In this document: in pieces, positions 1-10,500 of the stretch
How positions within the stretch are numbered: the stretch's first letter is position 1
Layout of the letters: every line of letters starts with the position of its first letter
NCBI RefSeq assembly: GCF_003073045.1
Contig: NC_037590.1
Location: 7,032,016 to 7,096,015, forward strand
From: Pomacea canaliculata
Taxonomy: Eukaryota > Mollusca > Gastropoda > Architaenioglossa > Ampullariidae
Direction of reading: 5' to 3'
Length of the DNA: 64,000 nucleotides
Made by a program: the position numbers and the translations under genes
Notes under the pieces: generated by a model
Told to the model about the DNA's origin: nothing
The model's input: only the letters and a program-made list of their open reading frames with translations
Databases searched by the model: none

Positions 1-1808
1 GGGGTTGATGATTTCACCTGCTGGTAAATCTGTGACACACACAACAAAAGACATACCAAAGAATTATATTTGTTAGACTAGGTAAAAATGCATGCTCTTC
101 CAAATTTGAAACTTTTAAAAATTTTAACTTTTAAATTGTCACAGATTCTTTTTCACTTGACTCTATTATGTTTTTGATAAAATTAAATTATTTTTGGCAT
201 CCTTGGCTTCAAACTGTTGACAAAGAAATAAAAATCAGTGCAAAAAAGCAAAATCGGACCATGCTAGTGTTCCTTATTACAACAGCTTTATGGACTTTCA
301 AACTGTATATTCTCACTTATTTTCGTATGAACACCAAATACATGCTTAACTGTATCTAAATTATGCATGCACATTCCAAATTTATATTCTTACCTTTATT
401 ACTAGGAATACCAAATGTGTGTTTAACTGTGTCTAGATTATTTGGCAATCCAGGGGACTGGTCATATGATACCCCTAGTGGTGCACGGACATGTGATGCA
501 TATGCACTCTCCTTTCTATCTATAATTTTCTGCTGGAACACTGTCTTTGGTCTTGGGTGAACAAGCTCTCCAGATGTTAATGATGGATGAGTATTGACTC
601 CATGTCGCATTTCTGCTGCCCATTTAAGCTGTGGGTCATAAGTTTTGCCATAAAATACTCGAGACACTCCAACATCTGGACGGAATGTAGCTCGGAATCT
701 TCTTATAATGCTAGCACTTTCCGGCTGTCACAAAAACCAAAAACATATAATCATCAAGTTAAAGTTTTCTTTGCTAAGTATCATTGTTAACCTAAAACAA
801 AAAATCAAACAACTTAATTCCATTATTTTTTTCTAAGAAAAACCTGCTCTGCAAAGCATTCTTTCATTCTGAAAAAGCACCTTCTCTCTCTTTCTCTGCC
901 CTTCTACCCTCCCTTCTCTCTTACTATTTATCCCTTTTCTCCAAGCTCCGTTCTTAACAAGCAGTTACATCTCTCATGCCCCTGTCCTATCATTACCTTG
1001 TGTTCTGAAAAACCAGAAAACACAACCAAGCTCCTAGTCCGTTATTCGATGGATCATTGTTTATGAATATGCTTTTTTCTTTCAGAGTAATACTAACTCT
1101 AATCATTACTTTGAAGTCCAAAATTAAGCCTGGTTTGTCTTCAAAATAGTTATTTTTTTGTAATACAGATAAATTACCATACAGGCAGATCATGTTTTTT
1201 CCCACTCATTACAATTTTAATTTAAAACAAACAAGAAAAAAACTCACTCTTTTGTCTGGAGGCTTTAAACAAATTTCTACAGTATCACCAGTAGAGGTCA
1301 GCTTTCCAGCCTGGAATTGTAAAAAAGTAATAAAAATAAAAATATCTAAAGTAAGTTTAAGCACTATCTTCTGGGTTTTTTTTAAAGGGGGGGGGGAGTA
1401 AAATAAAACTTCTCATCTCCCAGGTGGAATGCACCAACAATCGTCACCCTTGTGGAACTCCAAGAATCCCTTCTTACAATAGTTTAATCATGGATCGTTG
1501 TCAAGTGTCATAATTTCTCAAATATATCTCTTTTTTTTAATTTCATTATATTTAAAAATTAATACCAATTATTGTCTTAATCCTCCCCTTGATTAGTCTT
1601 TTAACTATTGTTCAGTATTGCAACTGATGGTGACCTAGTAGGGAAGAAAATAATATTATTAGCTTTGTAACAAAACCTCCTAGTCTGAGGTGAAAGAATA
1701 AATAATAGTGACATTTACCGCTTTGATGGACGGCGTCATATCCTTGAATTTACCAGCATAAATACTGTGAGTATTAATCTCCGGAAAGCGAATTGTCTCC
1801 GTTGCCAT
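1..1808 (-). CDS. EFHB: EFHB/CFAP21-like EF-hand ciliary protein, N-terminal exons (partial, runs off left edge)
   Basis: Four exons read on the minus strand: 1719-1808 (start codon at 1808-1806, 30 codons), 1248-1310, 394-724 and 1-29 (continues outside). All junctions are GT-AG and the phases (0, 0, 1) join into one open frame of about 170 residues. The text begins MATETIRFPEINTHSIYAGK and includes VFYGKTYDPQLKW, RPKTVFQQKIIDRKESAY, RAPLGVSYDQSPGLP and DLPAGEIINP. I recognise these as the N-terminal region of EFHB, an EF-hand protein of the inside of ciliary doublet microtubules (CFAP21). The EF-hands themselves should lie beyond the left edge. It is divergently arranged with the Rab5 gene at 6305, as in vertebrates, which supports the call. 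A palindromic RFX-type site lies about 92 bp upstream of the start codon. The name rests on recalled similarity and on synteny. Confidence 0.75.
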
Positions 1809-1899
1809 TTTGTACGAAATGCTCAGCGACAAAATGAAACGAATTTTTGGCAAACTAGTGCCTTATTTTCGTAATCGACATCTGCGCTACGCCGTTCTC

Positions 1900-1914
1900 A
1901 TTGCTCCTAGCAAC
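1900..1914 (-). promoter_or_regulatory. RFX X-box-like palindrome upstream of the EFHB-like gene
   Basis: On the minus strand the 15 bases read GTTGCTAGGAGCAAT, two inverted half-sites (GTTGCT and AGCAAT) separated by three bases. The RFX consensus is GTNRCC-N(0-3)-RGYAAC, so each half has one mismatch. Ciliary genes typically carry an X-box within a few hundred bases of the start codon; this one is about 92 bases upstream of the ATG. Function is inferred. Confidence 0.45.
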
Positions 1915-3746
1915 TCGACGTAACAGGATATCCTGTGGCACGTCTTTTACAGATAATACTATTTGAGGTTCTGTTTAATTTAGGAACAAAAATAAAGAGA
2001 GCTTGTGGTATATAAAATATTGTTTTCAACCAGCTATCTATAAAAGAAGCTATAAATTATTTAACGTAAAATAATAATGTGTTTCGTCGGTTTATCAATA
2101 TGAAGAGTGTTTTCTCGTCACACTGCAAAAATGAGGCGATATAACTAGAGTGACATAATATAAAATTCTGTTTGGTCTTACTTTTTCTGCTATGTAAATT
2201 TATCGTACCCTCTCAGTTTCTTTTATTTCTTTGTTCATTGCTTTTTATCTACCGGAACACAACCGCAGAGTGCTGTACATTTAGCGTTATCGTGAACCAA
2301 ACAATTAATTTTCTTCTTATTGAAGTTATTAAATTATTAAAATAAATTACATCAAATATTACGGATAGGCTCTTTCAATAAACAGACTGTAATGCACACA
2401 TGAGGCAAGAGATGAAACTGCACTTTGTGGGTTGATGATTGGTATAACCACAGATCTCTAATAACTTCGTGTGGTCTGAGTAAAAAAAGATGACGTCATT
2501 AATGGGTACTCATGAGTGCATCATACGCAGGGTCTTATATTCATACGCATTTCTGAGCTCAAAGCATTTAAAAATAGTAATGTCAAGTATTAAATCATTT
2601 AACTATAATAATAAATTATACTGTTCATGTATGAAAGGTTGTGAGATTTTTTGAGAGTTGATCATGTGATATTTCAATGGAAATTCTTGCGCTACATACA
2701 TCGCGCAATCACATCCTCCTGTGTGCATACATTAGTCCTGTTTTCAGGAGGGTGGTTCTGCGAAACACAATCTCTAATATTTCGCTAAAGCTGCGCTGAA
2801 ATTGATCTGCTTACGTCTTAATTGTAGATTTGCTTCATATCTTAAGCAGGTAAGTCAATTTGAGAATTGATTCGCGAGAACAATGAACAGAAACTTTAAA
2901 ATGTCTCTTTTTGTGGAGGACGGTGAACAAAATGGCCGATGAATTTAGTTGTAGGCTTCCTTGTTTACATCACAGCAAATGCCTGTTACTCATTAGTTAC
3001 GGTAAAATTAGTTTTAAAAAACATAATTGGATATTGAGTCCTGTTAACAAAAGCATCTCTTCATAGTTTGATAATCATAGACGTGCTGTGTACTTGAACA
3101 TTATAAAATACTGTCACACTTATCAAAGAACAGACCATTTTTCACAATATTGTGCAAAGTCTACCACAAAACAGGTCTGTATAACTCTGTCAGCCTAAAC
3201 GTTACTCATTCAGTATTCTTGATGGTTGATAGCTAAGATCTTGGCAGAAGGTAAATGCGGGTTTCGTCACATATTGTTTAAGACAAAGGGGGTGGTGGCT
3301 TTTGCCCAAATATCAAGTAATTAATACGATCTGTAGTAAAGTAGGTGCGTCTAGGACTTAACATTTAGAAGAGCAGGTTTTTATTATTTGTTTTTAAGTT
3401 TTAAAACAGGTGTCTGTAATGTGCTAGTGTGAAGTTACTTGTAATTACTTGATCACTTGTTAAAATAAGGTTTTATTTCTGACAGAATAAACACAGCAAT
3501 CTTTATTAAATATCTGTATGGTGAATTTATTTTTTTCTAAAAAGCAGTTTTTCAGTGTCCTGTATGTATACTTTTTTTTTTTTTGCTTTTAATGGTTTTG
3601 ATTACCAATAATATTGTAGTGCATAGCTGTCATTAACATTTTTAAATGTTATTTAAAAGTATTAGCTTAAAAGTACACAGTTTTAAAAAAAAAATATTAT
3701 TAGCTGCTTAAACTTACTACATCACTTCACCCTCAGAATTAGTATA
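1915..3746. other. Divergent intergenic region between EFHB-like and Rab5 genes; possible 5' UTR exon
   Basis: No protein-coding gene was recognised here. A strong splice donor (AAGCAG followed by GTAAGT) at 2849/2850 could end a non-coding first exon of the Rab5 gene at 6305, making 2850 to about 6256 a 5' UTR intron. A 46-codon frame starts at the ATG at 2932 inside AAATGGCCGATGA, but it has no recognisable homology and may be a YY1-like promoter motif instead. The rest is AT-rich with homopolymers. cDNA would be needed to place the transcription start. Confidence 0.3.
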
Positions 3747-4431
3747 CAGTGGAAGCTTGGCTTGCGAACACCTTAGATAGTGAACTTTTCGGATAACAGT
3801 CAAAAATTTTGTTTAAAATTTGCACTGGATAGCGAACTTAATTCAGATACCGTACAGCCATGTCACCCACACGTGACCGATCATCATCTCAGACCAAGCA
3901 TCACTTGCGCTCGAGACACAGTTACGATCGTTATCTTTATCTGTGCGCATCTTTCTTACTTAGTGATTTTGTGCTTTTTTTTTTTTTTAAATAATATAGC
4001 CCTCAATCATGGCTCGAAAAAAGATTAAGAGCAATAGTAGCAAGGTAATGAAAAGGAACTGGCCCACAATTGAATTGAAAAAAAAAAGATTTTAAGCTGT
4101 GGAGGAGGCATGCATGTGTCTGATATTATCGCCAAATAATGGAAGAAGTAGAAAAGTTGTTGCTTGTGTATATAAAAGGGAAATAGAAGGTGTTAGCATC
4201 AGTGAGTTGTTCATTTGTGAGAAGACGCTGCAAATCTACGAAGATTATCAGAAGAAAACCCCAAGGACAAGTGCTGCTATATAGCCTGTAACTTTCATAT
4301 ATTAGCAAGTCTACAGAGGCTGGGAACCAATTAAATCTACTTCTTATGGGGAAAATTGTTTCAGATACCGAACATTTCAGGTACCGGCCAACTTTCCAGA
4401 ACAGTTTGTGGTCGTTTGCCAAATTCCGCTG
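3747..4431 (+). mobile_element. Tigger/pogo-like DNA transposon, internally deleted
   Basis: The element is 685 bp, bounded by TA target duplications (3745-3746 and 4432-4433), with inverted ends beginning CAGTGGAAGCTTGGCTTGCG on the left and ending near TTTGCCAAATTCCGCTG on the right. After the ATG at 4009 the frame reads MARKKIKSNSSKVMKRNWP, like the start of Tigger CENP-B-type DNA-binding domains. A second frame holds GVSISELFICEKTLQIYED and KKTPRTSAA, matching the Tigger (ICEKA...KKTPGTSA) segment just after that domain. The DDE catalytic core is absent, so it is non-autonomous. It probably lies in the 5' UTR intron of the first Rab5 gene. Confidence 0.75.
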
Positions 4432-4498
4432 TACAAGATGAAATTATGATTGTGCATGAGGCAGAGAGATCATGGTTCCTTGCCATGGTAACCTATTA

Positions 4499-4810
4499 CA
4501 GGCAGTCCTCGAGTTACGTCAGTCCCGAGTTACGATATTTCGTGGATACAACACATCTCCCATTTACTGTATAAAGCCTTGTTTCCACTTAAGTGGTTTT
4601 GTGTCGCAAACGTTGTAACGTGAACTTCATGTTTCATTTCACTGTTAAAAGTATTTCATATGTGTTTTTGATAATTACTGTGCTAGGATAGGATAAGTGC
4701 TTACAGTATGTTATTTACATACAGTATGTAGCATGTTATGACTTGCAGCGAAATTTGGTTTACAACGCGACGAAGGAATGGAACAATCGCTGTAAGTCGA
4801 GGACTGCCTG
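4499..4810. mobile_element. Short TA-flanked inverted-repeat element (pogo/Tigger-type MITE)
   Basis: A 312-bp element with terminal inverted repeats CAGGCAGTCCTCGAGTTAC at the left and the complement of GTAAGTCGAGGACTGCCTG at the right, flanked by TA on both sides (4497-4498, 4811-4812). The two ends match over about 19 bases with one or two mismatches. No transposase coding is visible. It lies 67 bp downstream of the Tigger-like element and has the same target preference. Confidence 0.8.
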
Positions 4811-5657
4811 TACTTATATCTTAACCCATTTTGCCAGGAAAACATGGGGAGGCAATTTTCATTACTTTTATTGCAAAGTTCAAACTTTCTCCTTTCCAAA
4901 AATGTGCGGGTTTCTTGGTCTTATGTTTACCTGAGAGGAGCAAGAATAAAAAAACAAACTTCACCCACTGTTGTCTTGACAGTCTTCAGTTATTAGCCAT
5001 TTTTTTTAATACTTATATTATTATGCAGTGCTCAGTGGGTTAATCCAAGCAAATGGTTAAAAAAAAATTGTATATTAATCTGTTCTCTGATTTCCTTTTT
5101 TCCTCTTTAGCATAATATTATATGCTTTTACATGAAGCCTGAAGCATAATTCATTAGACCACAATCATCAACTAATTCAGACATTTCTAAATCTTTAAAG
5201 TTAGGCATGTTATTTTTAATTTTAGATCCAAATTTTGAAATGAAAGTGTTTTACACTTAAAAGCATGAGTGATCAGTATGGTATGTTTTAAACTTTGTCT
5301 CACAATGAGTTCATTGTTTGCCAGTTGGGTGGGAAACAAAAACAGTCACTATTACTACTAATGCACTTTTTTTTTTAAGCAAAGATGTGGAACACTTCTT
5401 GGAAGGAGAATGTATGGGGCAACTATCTTTCATTAAAACTTGATTTAGCAGGAAGTAGCCTCCTGACTCAGTTTCCTGTGTTTGCATGACATTGATAAAT
5501 CTATTTCTGAGTCTTTGTTGATCAGCTCAGAGTTGCTGACAATCAAACACTACCATAAGCTTGTCACAAAGTCCATTCTTGATTTGGTTTTATATACTTT
5601 ATTTTTATAATAGTGTATGCATCATTTTAAAGAGAAAATTTTTTTTTTGTTTGCAGT
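4811..5657. other. No gene recognised
   Basis: AT-rich sequence between two transposon remnants. I see no coding frame with recognisable content, no RNA gene and no inverted repeat. If the Rab5 gene has a distant 5' exon this is intron. Confidence 0.5.
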
Positions 5658-6112
5658 TATTGGGTTTTACAAATAGTCATGATTCATTTTTGCATTAGAT
5701 GGTGCTAGTTCATTTTGGAAGTATTAGAGTCATTCACATCTATATTATTGTCTGTCAGCTGACAGTTCTAGCTTCATTATAAAACAAAAACTGAGTTATT
5801 TGAGTTTTGAAGATTTTACAACAAGAAGATGGAAGATCAAGCTGTAAATTTTCACCCTATTTTACTTCCACAAAGGGAAAAACATGCGTCAAGCTTGTGA
5901 AAAGTTTCGTCAAATTTGTATGCAATGCTGTACAAGAATATAAGTGCCAACAATGTTTCATGAAGTTACATGCTGGTGATTTCGATCTCAAGGATGCTTC
6001 TCTTGAGACTCACAGAGGTTGATGACGTCATAATTAAGACATTGGTCAAGTCAAACCCACATTTCATGACACGGGAGATTGCAGAAACATTGAACATTCG
6101 TTACTCAAAACA
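5658..6112 (+). mobile_element. mariner transposon, 5' half only
   Basis: The left end (near TTGGGTTTTACAAATAGTCA) aligns with the left terminal repeat of the mariner at 20674 and continues in parallel through a shared leader containing GATGGTGCTAGTTCATTTT. The coding part in shifting frames gives YKCQQCFMKLHAGDFDLKD and VDDVIIKTLVKSNPHFMTRE then IAETLNI, matching mariner N-terminal helix-turn-helix text (CQRWFARFRSGDFSLED; SDPHLTTRELAEKLNV). The catalytic half and right repeat are missing. It ends about 190 bp before the Rab5 start codon. Confidence 0.8.
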
Positions 6113-6304
6113 GAAAAATACATCGTTTAAAATTCGTTTATACTGTTAAAGAGGTTTTTATTTTAAAATCTCAGAGATTAGAAAGAAAAGACACTTTTGA
6201 GACTTTCTTTTTTTACGAAGATTAATGTGAAAGGTCTGTTTGATTTATGATGGCAGCTGATCAGCAAGAGTATTTAAGGAAAGGACAACAGAAAGGCACC
6301 ATCA

Positions 6305-9300
6305 ATGGCAGGTCGAGGAGGCGCACAGAGGCCTAATGGGGCAACACAGGGGAAGATATGTCAGTTCAAACTGGTTCTTTTGGGGGAGAGTGCTGTGGGA
6401 AAATCCAGTTTGGTTTTGCGTTTTGTCAAGGGACAGTTTCATGAGTATCAGGAAAGCACAATCGGAGGTGAGCTTCATGAGAGATTATTTTATATCATGA
6501 CAGTGTTTCTTTTAGAAAAAGAGGTTAAGTTTGTGAGAACGAACATTGACAATAATGCAATATCACTATACAATGTCATTCTATTTTAGTAGTATGGTGG
6601 AATATTTAAAAAATGAGATGTGCTTTTCAGTTTATGCAGATGTTGGCATTTGCTTTTGTAGGTATATTTTGAAAAGAAGGAGAAAAAAGATGTCCTTTAG
6701 CATTTGAAGGTTATGTTATAAAATATTATTTGAAGCGCATTATTTATCTAGACGAGTTAGCAAAACATTTCAGGAGTTGGGTAGGAAGGTTAAAGGGAAA
6801 AATAACTTTTCCCATCTTTTAACATTTTGGGTTTTAGGAATCAGTATAACGTTCTATTTTTCAGCTGCATTTTTGACACAAACGGTATGTCTGGATGACA
6901 CAACAGTGAAGTTTGAAATCTGGGATACAGCAGGCCAGGAGAGATATCATAGCCTTGCTCCAATGTATTACAGAGGTGCACAAGCTGCAATTGTTGTGTA
7001 TGATATCACAAGTCAGGTATGTTTAATAGAATGGTAAGTTAAAGCTTGGTAGGAGATATACCTGCATGTATAGCATAACCAAATGTTTATTGTACTAAAG
7101 CACAAATTCATTCTAGGCCTTCACTTTGAACTTGCTGGACACTGGTGATTTACTGTGTAATTCTGGCTGCTGTTGCGTTAAGAAATAAACAGGCCAAAAG
7201 TTGCTTGATTACTACTGTCATTTGAAGAGATCCCATGTGCTAAAAAAGAAGTGCAACTTGTTTATTCATTTGTGATATTGTTGGAGCATATTTTGGTGGG
7301 TTAATAAAGTAGAGTATTTCAGATAAAACTAAATGAAATTGAACACTGTGATTAGGTTATTATATTGACTGACTTTACCACTACATTCTGTGGTAATGTA
7401 AATGAACTGCTGAGTATATAAAGTTACAATTCAAAACACAGCCGCATAGGGAATAGCTTTTCTAATGACTGTATTTATAAATATTGAGGGACAGATAAAG
7501 CAACAATCCTGAACAAACATGTCAGCATTTGTGTGTACTATTTCTAATACTTCATTTTGATGCAATTTATTAAATAGGGATTACTAGGAAACTGTTTGCC
7601 TGTTTTGTGCCCCAAACATTTTAATATCGATAAGTTGTATATTCCAGGCTCCTTTGCATTGTTATGATTGACCCCTTGCTGTAAATTGTTACATCGCCTT
7701 GTAAGTGCATGATCATAAGAAAAGCTGATTTTGTTGGAAGGACACATTTGGACGAGCTAAGACGTGGGTAAAAGAATTGCAGAGACAAGCCAGTCCTAAC
7801 ATTGTCATAGCACTGGCCGGCAATAAAGCTGATCTAGCCAATAAGCGTATGGTTGAGTATGAGGTAAGGATTTTTTATACTTTTGTAGAAAAAAAATCCC
7901 TGAAGTTTTAAATGGGATATTATTTGGAAGTAAAAGAATTGCTGCAGTAAACTGTAAAAATAAAAAGTGTCTCAGATGTAAATATTTTTGTTGGTGTGCA
8001 TTGTAAGATGTGGCATATTACAGTGCTATAAATTGTTTCAAATTTTAGGAGGCACAAGCATATGCAGAAGAGAACAGCCTGCTGTTTATGGAAACATCAG
8101 CAAAGACAGCTATGAATGTCAATGATATTTTTTTGGCTATAGGTGAGTAGATGAGCAGGAAGATATTGATTATAAGATGTAATAAATGGAATGCTTTGAA
8201 TATTATTGCTTACAGACGATTGGCATGTCCTTTCTCAGTATCTGTAGGAGTCGGGAAAACTAAAACATTTATTATAAAAAAAATGATTTCCAGTTTCCAG
8301 AAGAATCATTACATTTTTCATTAAAATCAGAAAAAAAGGGGGGTATTTTTTTGCCAAATTTTGTAAGCAGTGAAATATAAATTTAAATGAGTACATGTTT
8401 CTTGTTTTAAAGGTGTCAGAAATGGACATAGATCCAGAATAGTTTTCTCTGCTATTTTGAATATTGATATTTATGCAGTGTCTTTTTGTTTGTACATTGA
8501 AGATGTTTGTACATTGATTAAGTCTGGCAAATTTTAAGAGGTGCTCCTTGCTGCAAAGAATGAAACTATCAAACACAAATGTTAGTTGGTGCACTGACAG
8601 TTAAAGGCAGAGATTGTTGTACGATCTGGTGGTATTATGCAAAACTTCATGGAAAGGTACCAGCAAAGTGTGCAAGAGCACGTGTGTAGACAGTGTGGAA
8701 CTTAAAAAAACTAACGGTTTGGAAACAGCCATCTAGAACGATAATGAATAGCGTTCAAATTGAGATTAGATGTACTCCACTGATTAGTTCTAAATTATGG
8801 GACAGAAGGTTGATGAAGCACTAGTACTTCCTACTGTGCCTTGTCACTGTCCTTGAAGGTTGAAAATAAAACCATGACAGTAAGGATATCCTAAGGCTGG
8901 GGCTATAACTGTTTTTAAATTTACCAACTGAGCATGAGAAGGTAAGGAATGTTTGTGTAGGTGTGCTCTTAAATTGATATCAAAGACTGATGCATGGAGG
9001 GCCTAGAGAGTTTAAAGGTGAGAGGGAAGTATGGCTACATTAGAGACAGTCACCATGTCTAAGAGCGAGTTAGGTTGTCATTGAAACAAAAGACAACTGT
9101 ATAGTGTATGAAAAATGTATTTAGACTGTTGGTAGTGACTGAATAATGTATGATGGCATATTACTAAATTACCATTTCATCTTTTTACAGCTAAGAAGTT
9201 GCCAAAGAGTGATGCAGGCAATGCAAATCAGCAGAGACAGCAGGGTGTGCGACTGAATAATGAACAGACCCAGCCGTCAGAAAGTGGTTGCTGCAAGTAG
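6305..9300 (+). CDS. RAB5: Rab5 small GTPase (first of two tandem copies)
   Basis: Five coding exons: 6305-6467, 6865-7016, 7741-7863, 8049-8142 and 9191-9300; 642 nt, 213 residues. Phases are 1, 0, 0, 1 and every junction is GT-AG. It is a near-canonical Rab5: P-loop GESAVGKSS at residues 27-35, switch region STIGAAFLTQT, switch [13 protein letters not shown] at 74-84 with catalytic Gln79, NKAD at 133-136, ETSAKT at 161-166, and a C-terminal di-cysteine (GCCK) for geranylgeranylation. Rab5 on early endosomes recruits effectors for vesicle tethering and fusion in endocytosis. Residue numbering matches human RAB5A at key sites, including Ala30 and Gln79. A mariner fragment lies just upstream, and the 5' leader probably includes a distant exon. 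Overlapping AATAAA signals at 10488-10497 suggest a long 3' UTR. Confidence 0.93.
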
Positions 9301-10500
9301 TCTTGCTTCCTGTCCCAGCAACTAACTTCAGGCCCATTTAGGGTGCATGGGGGTTGACATACTAGTAACCCCTTGTCATCTCATTGTGCGCGTATAGGAT
9401 CATAGACATGATCCAGAGACTGGTCATTTTTCTGTGCCAGCACAGTGCAGCTTGATGCCTGGGAATTGCTGCATCAAGTTTCACCCATTATTCTTATGAG
9501 AGCAAGGATCAGATTAAACTTCTAAAAAAAATCCTTTTGTCATTTGTCTTTCACTAATCCATTGCAGGAGGATCCTTACAGACCAAAAGTAGGGGAAAAT
9601 ACAAGCATCAAATCAAGGCATCAAGATAAGAAGGAACAAAAACTTGATTCACTTTTAGGTCTAGTTTATACATTTCTTTGTGGGCAGGTTTTATGCTAAT
9701 GCTTCTGTGTAGTAATATGTCATATTGTTGAAGAGACCAATTTTATTTTTTTTCCTGGGAGGGATTGGAGTCATTTTCAGCAGGCAAGCTTTATATAATA
9801 TATCATGCTTATGATAATTGTCAGGGTGGGGTGAAGGATAAGGCATCACTTTTATTTGATGCATCTGATAACAACTCTGCCTAAGTAAGCTGGGATATGA
9901 GAGTGGTCTGTGAGATGCTTCACAGGTGGTGTAATGGTGCTCCTGAGGGGATTTGAGAATAGTATTGTGAAGGTTATGTGAATTTTTTTTTCCAGATAGT
10001 GCTATTCTTTTTTCTTTAAGGTGTGTCAGTTCTACATGTTCAGCTCACGGGGGCCACTGGTTGCAGATTTGTGTTAAGCTTAACACTGTAGATAGAACTC
10101 AGTTTGTGATATATTTATGACACAGACTGTTAAAAATCACTAACATTTAGAAGCTTTTAATATTAACAGCTGTTTTCAGATTAAAAAATAAATAAAACAT
10201 GTGCTTCACCACATAAGAAAAGACTTTGAAAAAAAAGGTATTTTAGAGATGGATTTTTAGCGTTGGCATAGATGCCTAACATTTTGCAAAACAACCTGGT
10301 TGAAAATTCATTCTGTTTTGAGAGAGCAGAAAGCACTCATTCCATTGCTGGTGTATTTTGGGCAACTCCCCTCATTTTTCCCCCCTAAGTTTAAAGCTGT
10401 CTTCATTCTCTATGCCTTGTGTGTTATGTACAATATTCATAGGTTGTTTTGTTGAAGATTTTGGTATAAATCTCTTTTGTAGGCAGTAATAAATAAAATA
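9301..10500 (+). other. Probable 3' UTR of the first Rab5 gene
   Basis: Begins directly after the TAG stop. There is no coding content. The first strong poly(A) signal doublet lies at 10488-10497, so a 3' UTR of about 1.2 kb is the simplest reading. Later AATAAA motifs exist (for example near 14311 and 16024), so a longer form cannot be excluded. Confidence 0.45.
10488..10497 (+). terminator. Overlapping poly(A) signals for the first Rab5 gene
   Basis: Two overlapping AATAAA hexamers (10488-10493 and 10492-10497) lie about 1.19 kb after the stop codon. Candidate only, since several other hexamers follow. Confidence 0.4.
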
